From contig JBBAAR010000001.1 in assembly GCA_041658185.1 (NCBI GenBank), positions 62,001 to 126,000 on the forward strand: DNA of 64,000 nucleotides. The letters run 5' to 3'. The notes beneath the pieces were generated by a model. It saw nothing but the letters and a program-made list of their open reading frames with translations. It searched no databases and was not told where the DNA came from. This stretch comes from UBA8919 sp041658185 (GTDB taxonomy: Bacteria; Elusimicrobiota; UBA8919). Shown here piece by piece: positions 48,828-57,214 of the stretch. Position 1 is the first letter of the stretch. Each line of letters starts with the position of its first letter. Made by a program: the position numbers and the translations under genes.

Positions 48828-50351
48828 TCATAAAATTGTATCTTTTGGTTTTGAAAATTTTTTGGGTTCATCAATGTTATAGTGAAGTCCGCGGGATTCT
48901 TGACGGGAAATTGCAGATTTTATTATAAGTTCCGAGACGGTGGCGATGTTTCTTAACTCAATCAAATCCTGCGTTATGATAAAATCCCAATAATACTGGT
49001 TGATTTCTTTTTTCAGGTTTGATATTCTGGCAAGCGCCCGTTCAAGCCGTTTGTTTGAGCGGACAATTCCGACATAGTTCCACATCAGCCGCCTGATTTC
49101 ATCCCAGTTATGCGAGATAACAATCGCTTCGTCGGGGTGTGTTGCGTGCCCTGGTTTCCAGGATTCAACCTTTTTAGAAAAAAGTACCTGTCCCTTTTTT
49201 ATTTTTTGTGATGCCTGATAAGAAAACACAAGCCCTTCAAGAAGCGAGTTTGAAGCGAGCCGGTTCGCGCCGTGAAAGCCCGTGCAGGCAACTTCTCCGA
49301 CGGCGTAAAGTTGCGGGACATTTGTCCTGCCGTAAATATCCGTTAAAACTCCGCCGCAAATATAATGTGCCGCAGGAACTACAGGTATCTGTTTTTTTGT
49401 GATGTCAATTCCGAAAGAGAGGCATTTTTTATAAATCGTCGGAAATCTTTTTTTGATGAAACCGGACGGCTTGAAAGAAATGTTAAGAAAAATACAGTCG
49501 TCGCCGGATTTTTTTAACTCCGAGTCAATTGCCCGTGCGACAATATCACGGGGCGCGAGTTCTGAAAGAGGATGGTATTTTTTCATAAACCTTCTGCCTT
49601 TTGAATCAACCAAAACGGCGCCTTCGCCGCGGAGCGCTTCTGAAATTAAAAATGACTTTGCTTCGTGATGGTAAAGGCAAGTCGGGTGGAACTGCATAAA
49701 TTCCAGATTTGCTATTTTGCATCCGACCCTATAAGCCATCGCAATTCCGTCGCCTGTTGCCACATCAGGATTTGATGTGTAAAGATAGACCTTTCCGGCA
49801 CCGCCTGTTGACAAAATTGTAACACCCGCCAAAAATGTTTCAACAACGCCTTTGTTTTTATTGAGAATGTATGCCCCGCAACATTTACCGTCTAACTTTA
49901 TCAGATTTACTGCGACAAAATCTTCAAAAATTTTTATATTTTTTTTGTTTTTTACCTGATTGGCAAGCGATTCCTCTATTGCTTTTCCCGTGTGGTCGCC
50001 GGAATGTAAAACCCTCCTTTCGGAATGCCCGCCTTCAAGCCCGATGTCCGTGTCAAATTTTACTCCCCAGTTTTTCAGTTCTTCAATTCTATCGGGGGCC
50101 TGCTCAACAACAAGTTTGACGACATCTTTTTTACAAAGTCCGGCGCCGGAAATTAGCGTATCCTTTATATGTTTTTCAAACGAGTCATTTTTTTGACATA
50201 CGCAGGCGATTCCGCCCTGGGCTTCCGTAGTATTTGCATCTGAAATTCCTCTTTTAGTAATGATAAAAACGCTGCCGAATTTTTCAAGCCGCAGGGCAAG
50301 TGAAAGCCCGGCAATACCTGAACCGATAATCAAAAAATCAGATTTATACAT
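48828..50351 (-). CDS. nadB: L-aspartate oxidase
   Basis: A 507-residue flavoprotein that oxidises aspartate to iminoaspartate, the first step of de novo NAD synthesis. FAD-binding FLIIGSGIAGLSLALRL at the N-terminus, EAQGGIACV, the substrate-site FMQFHPTCLYHHE and ISEALRGEGAVLV, GGVLTDIYGRTNVPQLYAVGE and GFHGANRLASNSLLEGLVF are all present. The C-terminal helical domain (WNYVGIVRSNKRLERAL) is also normal. Between them, KIKKGQVLFSKK is encoded by a REP element in frame (49172-49200). With nadA 137 bp upstream it forms the quinolinate pathway; nadC is not in the window. Confidence 0.95.
   Translation of the reverse strand: MYKSDFLIIGSGIAGLSLALRLEKFGSVFIITKRGISDANTTEAQGGIACVCQKNDSFEKHIKDTLISGAGLCKKDVVKLVVEQAPDRIEELKNWGVKFDTDIGLEGGHSERRVLHSGDHTGKAIEESLANQVKNKKNIKIFEDFVAVNLIKLDGKCCGAYILNKNKGVVETFLAGVTILSTGGAGKVYLYTSNPDVATGDGIAMAYRVGCKIANLEFMQFHPTCLYHHEAKSFLISEALRGEGAVLVDSKGRRFMKKYHPLSELAPRDIVARAIDSELKKSGDDCIFLNISFKPSGFIKKRFPTIYKKCLSFGIDITKKQIPVVPAAHYICGGVLTDIYGRTNVPQLYAVGEVACTGFHGANRLASNSLLEGLVFSYQASQKIKKGQVLFSKKVESWKPGHATHPDEAIVISHNWDEIRRLMWNYVGIVRSNKRLERALARISNLKKEINQYYWDFIITQDLIELRNIATVSELIIKSAISRQESRGLHYNIDEPKKFSKPKDTIL
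49172..49200. repeat. REP element inside the nadB coding sequence
   Basis: TTTTTAGAAAAAAGTACCTG followed by TCCCTTTTTT. Read on minus in the nadB frame it gives K-K-G-Q-V-L-F-S-K-K, an in-frame repeat-coded peptide in the linker between the flavin and helical domains. Confidence 0.8.
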
Positions 50352-50454
50352 TGTTTTTCTACCTCTTTAATCGCGGAGCGAAGCAAGAAATTTCTGCAGG
50401 TTTTGAATTTGCGACCTATACCCTGCAGGAGCAAATTCTTTGAGCGACTACAAA

Positions 50455-50488
50455 GGAGCGACCAAAGAAATTTGCTTGCAAGCGACTA
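50455..50488. repeat. 34-bp dispersed repeat between nadA and nadB
   Basis: GGAGCGACCAAAGAAATTTG and the following bases are the reverse complement of 8108-8141 with one mismatch. Partial related words (GAGCGAAGCAAGAAATTT near 50369; CTGCAGG...CCTGCAG inverted pair) fill the rest of the 50352-50488 gap. Confidence 0.7.
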
Positions 50489-51397
50489 TTAATCTTTTTT
50501 GCCGATTTTAAGCATCCTGTCAATTGTCAAAAATGCTTTTTCTCTTATTTTTTTTGGAACATCCATTTCGGGTTGTTCATTAAGAAGCGACTCATAAAGC
50601 GATTCAAGGTTGTTGTACTTCATATTCGGACAGAACATTTTCCGGCTGGCGGGGATAAAATTTTTATCGGGGTTTTCCTTTTTCAGACGGTGTAAAATCG
50701 CCGTTTCGGTGCCTATAATGAAATCATTTGACGGTTCCGTTTTCACATATTTTATAATACCTGATGTTGAGGTAATTTTATCGGCAAGTTTCAGAACATC
50801 CGCCGTGCATTCCGGGTGCGCAACAAATTTGGCGGCGGGATAAATCTTTTTTAACTCCAAAACATCCTCTGTTTTTAGATTTTCGTGAGTCGGGCAAAAC
50901 CCGTTCCAGATAATCATTTTTTTTGAGGTGAATTTGGAAACATAATTCCCGAGATTTCTGTCGGGTAGAAATACGACGGTATCGGCTGAGACGGAATTGA
51001 CCACATCAACGGCATTTGACGAAGTACAGCAGATATCACACTCGGCTTTGACATCACAGTATGTGTTAATGTAGCATACGAATGCCGCTTTTGGATTTTC
51101 CTTACGAAGTTTTTTCACGTCCTCGACGGTAATCATATTTGCCAAAGGGCAGCCGCTCCTTAAATCCGGCAGAAGAACCGTTTTTGCCGGCGATAAAATT
51201 TTTGCCGTCTCCGCCATAAAATTTACTCCGCAAAAAACAATAATTTTGGCATCGGTTGACGACGCTTTTCTTGATAATTCCAGGGAATCGCCGACGAAAT
51301 CTGCAATATCCTGAATTTCAGGCAGTTGATAATTATGCGATAGAATCACCGCCCTTTTTTCAATACGCAGACGATTTATTTCTTCAATTATATCCAT
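50489..51397 (-). CDS. nadA: Quinolinate synthase
   Basis: A 302-residue [4Fe-4S] enzyme that condenses iminoaspartate with dihydroxyacetone phosphate to quinolinate. The opening AVILSHNYQLPEIQDIADFVGDSLELSR is typical. The three cluster cysteines lie in RSGCPLANM, AHPECTADV and KMFCPNMKYN. Further active-site blocks are VCYINTYCDVKAECDICCTSSNA and WNGFCPTHE. Length is normal for the short type. Immediately upstream of nadB on the same strand. Confidence 0.96.
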   Translation of the reverse strand: MDIIEEINRLRIEKRAVILSHNYQLPEIQDIADFVGDSLELSRKASSTDAKIIVFCGVNFMAETAKILSPAKTVLLPDLRSGCPLANMITVEDVKKLRKENPKAAFVCYINTYCDVKAECDICCTSSNAVDVVNSVSADTVVFLPDRNLGNYVSKFTSKKMIIWNGFCPTHENLKTEDVLELKKIYPAAKFVAHPECTADVLKLADKITSTSGIIKYVKTEPSNDFIIGTETAILHRLKKENPDKNFIPASRKMFCPNMKYNNLESLYESLLNEQPEMDVPKKIREKAFLTIDRMLKIGKKD

Positions 51398-51435
51398 TTA
51401 TTTTCTCTCAATTTTTTATCGGAAAGGAAAAGATA

Positions 51436-52590
51436 TTATAAAAAATTCTCGCTTATTTTCAGGTAGATATCCGCTATGACGGGGTCAAATTTTATGCCTT
51501 TTTGCGACTCGACGGTTTGTCTGATTTTTTCTTCCGGATAAACGGAAAATCTCATATCTTCAACCGCTTCAACAAGTGAAATTATGCGGCTCCCGACGGG
51601 AATTGCCTCTTTTTTTAAGCCGTCGGCGGGAAAACCTGAGCCGTCATACATCAGATGATGATATTTTATCAAACCGGCGGCGTCCTTCAAAAGATTTATA
51701 TTTTTTATCATCTCGTAACCCTTTATAGGATGAATTCTGTTGCTACTGTGTTCCAAAATTGAATAGTCCGGCTCAGCGATAAATCCGACATCATGCAAAA
51801 CAGCGGCATAGTAAATATCTTTATACTGAGAACCGGTGATGTTGAGTTCTCTTGCAATTGCGGTTGAAATTTGGGCGACCTTAAAACAATGACCGGAAAA
51901 TCTTTTATCATTTGTCTCAAACGCAATAGTTAATATCTCAAAAACATTGGCGAAAAAGTTCTGCTGGTCTGAAATATTTTTAGCGTTAACTATCGCAACC
52001 GCCGCGAAATTAGACAAACTTGTTAAAATTGTTTTGTCCGTCTCGGTAAAAGGCGATCCGTCAATTTTATTAAGAACCTCCGCGACGCCGACAAGTTCAT
52101 CGTTAACAATTAAAGGAACGCACAAAATTGATTTTGTTCTGAAACCCGACTCGGAATCAATTTTTCCGGTAAATCTATCATCTTTTGTAACATCCTGTAT
52201 AATCAGCGGTTGTTTGTTTGCTGCGACCCAGCCGGCAATACCTTCGCCGACGGGAACTTTCAGTTTCGTAAGGATTGTGCCTTTGTCTCCGCTTGCCACC
52301 TTGAAGTAAAGATTTTTTTTGTCATCGTCCAAAAGCATAATTGAAGATGCCATTGTAAGCGTGAGTTTTTCGGCAGCAACGCCGATTTTTTTTAAGATTG
52401 AATCAACATCGTTCGTTGCCGTAATAGTTCTGGCAATTTCAAAAAATTCGCTGAAATCCGAATTATTTTCTTCTTTTTGATGAACCGGCAGAGTTGGTGC
52501 AACGGCAGGACTACCGACGACAGCCGGAGTTCCGCAACGGGGACATTTTTCGTATCTGAATATAAATCCGCAATTAGTGCATTTTGGCAT
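51436..52590 (-). CDS. Zinc ribbon-GAF-HD-GYP protein (c-di-GMP phosphodiesterase-like)
   Basis: A 384-residue cytoplasmic protein. An N-terminal zinc ribbon (CTNCGFIFRYEKCPRCG), a GAF sensor domain (residues about 45-200, with GEGIAGWVAANKQPLIIQDV and TKSILCVPLIVNDELVGVAEVLNK) and a C-terminal HD-GYP-like domain (SGHCFKVAQISTAIARELN, LHDVGFI, HHLMYDGSGFPADGL). The HD pair and the GSGFP variant of GYP suggest hydrolysis of cyclic-di-GMP, but the usual HHE is HHL. It lies just downstream of the pilus genes and 8 kb from a c-di-GMP riboswitch. Confidence 0.8.
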   Translation of the reverse strand: MPKCTNCGFIFRYEKCPRCGTPAVVGSPAVAPTLPVHQKEENNSDFSEFFEIARTITATNDVDSILKKIGVAAEKLTLTMASSIMLLDDDKKNLYFKVASGDKGTILTKLKVPVGEGIAGWVAANKQPLIIQDVTKDDRFTGKIDSESGFRTKSILCVPLIVNDELVGVAEVLNKIDGSPFTETDKTILTSLSNFAAVAIVNAKNISDQQNFFANVFEILTIAFETNDKRFSGHCFKVAQISTAIARELNITGSQYKDIYYAAVLHDVGFIAEPDYSILEHSSNRIHPIKGYEMIKNINLLKDAAGLIKYHHLMYDGSGFPADGLKKEAIPVGSRIISLVEAVEDMRFSVYPEEKIRQTVESQKGIKFDPVIADIYLKISENFL

Positions 52591-52600
52591 GATAACACCA

Positions 52601-52680
52601 GAGAATTAGAGATTAGAGATTAGAGAATTAGGTTTTTTTCAAATTCACTAATTCTCTTTTGTATAAACTAATTCTCTGCC
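52601..52680. repeat. AGAGATT-repeat palindrome
   Basis: CCAGAGAATTAGAGATTAGA on the left and CTAATTCTCTG on the right, with a T-rich loop. It is about 90 bp and homologous to 59261-59356. It separates the ATPase gene from the HD-GYP gene. Confidence 0.65.
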
Positions 52681-52682
52681 TC

Positions 52683-54500
52683 TTATGTGGCGGCGGTCAT
52701 TACTTCATCAAGAGTTGTAACACCCATCGTAACCTTTACCAGACCGTCCTCCACCAACAGACGCATACCGTGTTTGACAGCCATATCTCTTATGGGGCCA
52801 ACGGAGACCTCTTTTATGCAAAATCTTCTCAACTCCTCGTCCATAACTAAAAGTTCGTGAATAGCCGTCCGCCCTTTCATTCCGCTGCCGCCGCATTTGG
52901 GACAGCCGCCCTGATGCACTTTCATAAATGTTGCTTTTGAATAATCGATTTTATGAACGGTTAGTATTTTTAATAAGTCCTCCGACGGATTTGTATCCGG
53001 TTCTTTGCAGGCTTTACAAAGTGTCCTTATGAGCCGCTGGGCAAGTATGCACTCCGTCGTGTTAGCAACTAAAAATGTATGGATTCCCATTTCAGAAAGA
53101 CGGGAAATCGCCGACGGTGCATCGTTCGTGTGAACAGTTGATAAAACCAGGTGCCCGGTCATCGCCGCCTCCATCGCAATCTGCCCGGTCTCTTTATCTC
53201 TGATTTCGCCGACCATTATAATATCGGGGTCCTGTCTGAGAAATGCGCGGAGAGCCATCGCAAAATCAAAAACCTTATCTCCCATTTTTAATTCCGGATT
53301 TACCTGAACCTGCATAACTCCGTCAAGATTATATTCAACAGGATTTTCGGCGGTTAAAATTTTTTCCGTAGGGTCTTTTATCGCGGCAAGGGCGGCGGAA
53401 AGCGTGTATGATTTACCGCTTCCGGTGGGACCGCATACAAGAATCAGCCCGTACGGTTTAGCGAGTGATACCATAAATTTTTCAATAGTATCCGGCAGAA
53501 AACCTAATTGCTCCAATTTTGCAGACGAGCCGGAACGGTCCAAAATTCTCATAACCGCGCTTTCGCCGTAGACAGTGGGAATTATATTGACACGGAACTC
53601 AATCGGCTTGCCCTTTGCTTTAACCTGAATTCTTCCGTCCTGCGGGACTCTGCGCTCGGTAATGTTCATTGAGCCCGTCATAATTTTTATTTTTGCAATC
53701 AGCGCCTGTTTGAAAGATATTGGAATTTTGAAGGTTGAACGTCTTAAATTACCGTCCACACGGTATCTGACATTAAGTTTTTTTTCCATCGGCTCTACAT
53801 GTATATCGGATGCTTTAAGCCGGATCGCTTCCAGAATTATAGCATTGACAAGTTTTTCAATCTCAGGCGCAGATGTATCAACCTGCATAATATCCATTGA
53901 TTCTTCGGTAAATTTGTCAACCTGCACCTCGCCTTCGGTATCAAGACCGGCTATAAGTTCCGCCGTAAGTTCTCTTGCTTCATCCGCATCGGCAGCACTT
54001 GATATAGTTGCTGTTTGTTGTTCTTCTTCGTCTTCTTCCGGCATCGGAGCCGCCTCTTCAACCCCATATGCTTTATTCAAAACGCCTTTTATATCCTCGG
54101 GCAGCGCAAGATACGGCTGGACATGAAAGCCGGTCCTTAAATTTATATCCTCAATGGCAAATAAATCCCGCGGTTCAGCCATCGCTACGAATAAAATGTT
54201 TTCTTCCTTCGCAAAAGGCACCGCATTGTATCTTTTTGCCGACTGCTTGGGCATAATTTTGACGATATCCTGGTCAACATCCATAACGGATAAATCAATC
54301 GCCTTGACAGCCCACTCGTTTGAAAGAAGTTTAAGAACTTTGCCTTTTTCAACAAGTTTCATATCAACTACTGCCTGTTGAAAAAGGGCGCCGGTCTTTT
54401 TTATTTCTTGCTCAACCGAGGTTGTCTGCTCCTCGGTCAGGACATTTTTGTCCGATAGGATTTCCTTGCATGATTTTTTTTTGATTGCTGTTTGTGCCAT
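52683..54500 (-). CDS. PilB/GspE-type secretion ATPase
   Basis: A 605-residue hexameric ATPase. An N-terminal MshEN/T2SSE_N-like region (about 15-150), an acidic linker (EEDEEEQQTATISSAADADE) and the ATPase core with KASDIHVEPMEKKLNVRYRVDG, Walker A CGPTGSGKSYTL, Asp box EIRDKETGQIAMEAAMTGHLV and the His box STVHTNDAPSAI. The zinc site is CKAC...CPKC. It drives pilus assembly or type II secretion. A second ATPase of the TadA kind lies at 61747-63888, so the locus carries two different motors. It follows the secretin gene with a 67-bp repeat-filled gap. Confidence 0.9.
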   Translation of the reverse strand: MAQTAIKKKSCKEILSDKNVLTEEQTTSVEQEIKKTGALFQQAVVDMKLVEKGKVLKLLSNEWAVKAIDLSVMDVDQDIVKIMPKQSAKRYNAVPFAKEENILFVAMAEPRDLFAIEDINLRTGFHVQPYLALPEDIKGVLNKAYGVEEAAPMPEEDEEEQQTATISSAADADEARELTAELIAGLDTEGEVQVDKFTEESMDIMQVDTSAPEIEKLVNAIILEAIRLKASDIHVEPMEKKLNVRYRVDGNLRRSTFKIPISFKQALIAKIKIMTGSMNITERRVPQDGRIQVKAKGKPIEFRVNIIPTVYGESAVMRILDRSGSSAKLEQLGFLPDTIEKFMVSLAKPYGLILVCGPTGSGKSYTLSAALAAIKDPTEKILTAENPVEYNLDGVMQVQVNPELKMGDKVFDFAMALRAFLRQDPDIIMVGEIRDKETGQIAMEAAMTGHLVLSTVHTNDAPSAISRLSEMGIHTFLVANTTECILAQRLIRTLCKACKEPDTNPSEDLLKILTVHKIDYSKATFMKVHQGGCPKCGGSGMKGRTAIHELLVMDEELRRFCIKEVSVGPIRDMAVKHGMRLLVEDGLVKVTMGVTTLDEVMTAAT

Positions 54501-54502
54501 AA

Positions 54503-54567
54503 TAACACAAAATTAAAGGTATAAATTAAAGGTTAAAATTTAAACCTTTGACCTTTAACCTGCCTTT
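54503..54567. repeat. TAAAGGT-type heptamer repeat in the ATPase leader
   Basis: ATAACACAAAATTAAAGGTA and the following inverted AACCTTTGACCTTTAACC. It is nearly identical to 60234-60324 over the first 50 bp, right up to the start codon of each downstream gene. Confidence 0.7.
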
Positions 54568-55491
54568 TCAGTACGGTGTTTTTTCTATCGGTGCGCCTTC
54601 TTTTACTATTGTCGGCGTTATGAAAATAACAACTGTTGTTTTTATATCGGTAAATGTCTTGTGCGAAAAAAGTTGTCCTAAAATCGGTATATCTGATAAA
54701 AACGGCACGCCTGAAGTTGTTTCCTCTTTGAAATTTCTTTCCAACCCTGCGAGTGCAAGCGTTTCACCGTCTCTCAAAATTACCGATGAAGATGCCTTTC
54801 TTGTTATGAGTGCGGGAAGGGAAAATCCTGAAATAACGACGCCGTGGGCATAATCCAAATCGGAGACATCGGTAAAAATTGAAAGCCCGACCTGATTATT
54901 GTCAAGCACAGTAGGCAAAAGATTGACGCGGGTACCGTATTCCTTCCACTCAACATTAACTTCGTCTCTTGTCACAACCGGATATGGAACTTCGCCGCCG
55001 ACGGTAAAAAATGCATTTGTCTCCGATTTCGCTATAATTTTCGGTTTCGCCAATAAACGCGCCGCACCTTTTGAAACCAAAAGCTTTATATCCGCCGAAA
55101 GTGATGTCCATCTGGCAAACTCGCCCACCCTGAACAACGCCGGCACATCTGTTAAAATTCTCGGAACGCGAGAATCGTCAATATGGGCAACTTCACCCAC
55201 CTGAATTGTATCAACCCATTTAATTCCGAGAGTGCGGGCTGACTCGTTTTTTATTTCAACCGCTTCAATTGCGATGTGGACAAGTTTGTTTTTTCTTTTG
55301 TTAATCTCGTTGAGCGCCGACAGGTCCTCGTTTGACGACTCGTCTGTAATCGCCTTAACCACTGCCGGCGTGCCTTCGCAATAAAGATAGATACAAGATA
55401 CATGATACAAGATACAAGTAAAAACTACGAAAAACAAAATGCCTCTGCCTGCATCTTGCATCCTGCATCCTGCATCGCTTTTCTTTTTCAT
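54568..55491 (-). CDS. Short secretin (CpaC/GspD-type)
   Basis: A 307-residue outer-membrane secretin. The C-terminal secretin domain is clear: RLLAKPKIIAKSETNAFFTVGGEVPYPVV, VEWKEYGTRVNLLPTV, SSVILRDGETLALAGL and SGVPFLSDIPILGQLFSHK...TTVVIFITPTIV. It is shorter than usual, with only one or no N-domain before the barrel. The first 35 residues include DAGCRMQDAGRG and CILYHVSCIYLYC, coded by GATGCAG and TTGTATC heptamer repeats; this stretch also supplies the hydrophobic signal. It overlaps the DUF192 stop by 4 bp. Confidence 0.85.
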   Translation of the reverse strand: MKKKSDAGCRMQDAGRGILFFVVFTCILYHVSCIYLYCEGTPAVVKAITDESSNEDLSALNEINKRKNKLVHIAIEAVEIKNESARTLGIKWVDTIQVGEVAHIDDSRVPRILTDVPALFRVGEFARWTSLSADIKLLVSKGAARLLAKPKIIAKSETNAFFTVGGEVPYPVVTRDEVNVEWKEYGTRVNLLPTVLDNNQVGLSIFTDVSDLDYAHGVVISGFSLPALITRKASSSVILRDGETLALAGLERNFKEETTSGVPFLSDIPILGQLFSHKTFTDIKTTVVIFITPTIVKEGAPIEKTPY

Positions 55492-55877
55492 AAATCCTCC
55501 ATAACTTTCAGTTCGTCACCGACCGAAATTATATTTTTTGAAGTTTCCGATTTTATTTCCAAAACTGAATCCGCACGGAAAACAGGCGGACTGAGCCGCC
55601 ACGGCTTTATGTTTTCTGTAATTTTGACAACTTTGTAAAGACCTTTATCTGTGTAATCTGCGTTCTTTATCTGTGTAATCTGCGTTCTTAAAAATATCAC
55701 ATCTATCGGAAACTTCATAAAAAACATATGAATCCAATTGCAATTTTTAATAAGAAGCCCCTCGTGCGCCTCTATATTTTGTCGTCCCAAAAGCCCTTTT
55801 GTTCTTTCACGATAACTTTCGGCTATTTTTAAGTTCCCAATAATAACTTTGTTTTTTGTAATATTAAACAATTTCAC
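55488..55877 (-). CDS. DUF192-family protein with a repeat-coded insert
   Basis: A 129-residue DUF192 protein: RERTKGLLGRQNIEAHEGLLI, NWIHMFFMKFPIDVIFL and ENIKPWRLSPPVFRADSVLEIKS are the family blocks. Between FL and the next strand, 16 residues (RTQITQIKNADYTDKG) come from two tandem copies of a 22-bp CAGATTACACAGATAAA-type repeat (55644-55687). In relatives this turn is short (DKDG-like), so the repeat has lengthened a surface loop while keeping the frame. The family's function is unknown. It is embedded in the pilus operon with 4-bp overlaps at both ends. Confidence 0.8.
   Translation of the reverse strand: MKLFNITKNKVIIGNLKIAESYRERTKGLLGRQNIEAHEGLLIKNCNWIHMFFMKFPIDVIFLRTQITQIKNADYTDKGLYKVVKITENIKPWRLSPPVFRADSVLEIKSETSKNIISVGDELKVMEDL
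55644..55687. repeat. Two tandem 22-bp repeat units inside the DUF192 gene
   Basis: TTTATCTGTGTAATCTGCGT plus TC occurs twice without interruption. It is of the same family as 5338-5405 and 58055-58140. Confidence 0.85.
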
Positions 55878-57175
55878 TTTTTTAATGTTTTTTTGGCTTT
55901 TGCAAGGGCATTTTTGGCACGCTCATGATTAGGATTATATTTTAAGCATGACTCCCATTCCTCAATCGCTTTGGAGATATATCCGGAAGAGTATTCTTTT
56001 AAACCGTTATTATAGTGTTCTTCCGCTTTTTCAAAATCCTTTTTTGCAGCGGTTGATTTAGAAACAACCGGGGCAGACGACTCACCCTTTTTTCCCGAAG
56101 AGGACGGTTGCGGCTTTGTTTTTATCTGCGATTCTTCTTTTTTGACTGGAACAATTTCAGGTTGTGTTTCTTCTATTTTTTCAGATGGGACAAACGCACT
56201 TATTTTTTCATACCATTGGCGAACTTCAATATCCTCCGGCGTTAAAAGAAGAATTTTTTTTAGATTCACCGCAGCCGATTTATAATCGCTCTGAATATAA
56301 TACAAAACCGCATCACCGTAATACTGGTCGCGACCTACAAGATTTTTCTTTTCAAGGTCCTCTTTTATTTTTTTGGGTATTTCATCCAAATCATTTTTCG
56401 CCGAAGAATTTTTGGGGTCCATTTCAACAATCCTTTTCAGTTTTTCTATGCAATCAAAAAGTTTATTGTTGCGCCAATCCGTTTTTGCCTGTCTATAAAG
56501 CGCATCTCCTTCCAGTTCTTTTTCGCGGCTTGTTTCAGTTAACCGACCTTCCGAGGGTCGTCGGGACCCGACCGGGCTTAACGATGACGGCTTTTCAGGA
56601 ATAGAATCCGAATTATGCGGACTCCTTTTTTTTGTAGATACGAAATCCGCTTTGTTATTATCGGTATCAAATCCGTAATCCCGACGGGCAAGTGAATCGC
56701 CGTCATTTTCAACCGGTGACTTTTCATACTCCGTAGCATTAAGCCCGTAGCCCACTTTGTCAATTTCCTGACCGTCATAATCAATTACCCGGATTGAACC
56801 CTCCTCTGAAAGAAGTCCATAAGGAGAATTTTTCGTTAAATCGGCTTGCAATCCGGAATAACTCGGTTCGGAATTAGTAATAAGGAAAAAACCGTAAGCC
56901 GGAATTTTTTCATCCGTCGGGATTACCGCTCTTGTTACCCAACTTTTACCCTCGTCTGTCGGTTTAAACTGTACCCGCCACTCGGAAATGTCTATCTCTC
57001 TGGCTGTCGGATTGTACAATTCAATGAATTCATCTTTAGTGGAACGGCTGCTTCCGGTGGAAAACTGTGATATAACGACATGGTTTGACCAAGAGCCGTA
57101 AAGAAAGGTTAAAGGTATAAGGGTTAAGGTTAAAATTTTAAACCCGTTCAATAACTGATAAATTTTCTTAACCAT
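55874..57175 (-). CDS. Secreted lamin-tail domain/TPR protein
   Basis: A 433-residue exported protein. After the signal peptide (coded by a TAAAGGT heptamer tract, cleavage near LYG-SWS) an LTD fold spans about 30-180: HVVISQFSTGSSRSTKDEFI, ELYNPTAREIDISEWRV, GFFLITNSEPSYSG and GLNATEYEKSPVENDGDSL. Residues about 220-330 and 385-433 carry TPRs, separated by a Lys/Pro/Ser-rich linker. Lamin-tail domains in bacteria are extracellular and often surface-linked. It sits inside the pilus locus and may be an accessory surface factor; the role is unknown. Confidence 0.78.
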   Translation of the reverse strand: MVKKIYQLLNGFKILTLTLIPLTFLYGSWSNHVVISQFSTGSSRSTKDEFIELYNPTAREIDISEWRVQFKPTDEGKSWVTRAVIPTDEKIPAYGFFLITNSEPSYSGLQADLTKNSPYGLLSEEGSIRVIDYDGQEIDKVGYGLNATEYEKSPVENDGDSLARRDYGFDTDNNKADFVSTKKRSPHNSDSIPEKPSSLSPVGSRRPSEGRLTETSREKELEGDALYRQAKTDWRNNKLFDCIEKLKRIVEMDPKNSSAKNDLDEIPKKIKEDLEKKNLVGRDQYYGDAVLYYIQSDYKSAAVNLKKILLLTPEDIEVRQWYEKISAFVPSEKIEETQPEIVPVKKEESQIKTKPQPSSSGKKGESSAPVVSKSTAAKKDFEKAEEHYNNGLKEYSSGYISKAIEEWESCLKYNPNHERAKNALAKAKKTLKK

Positions 57176-57214
57176 AATTTATACCTTTAACCTTTAATTT
57201 ATACCTTTCCTTAT

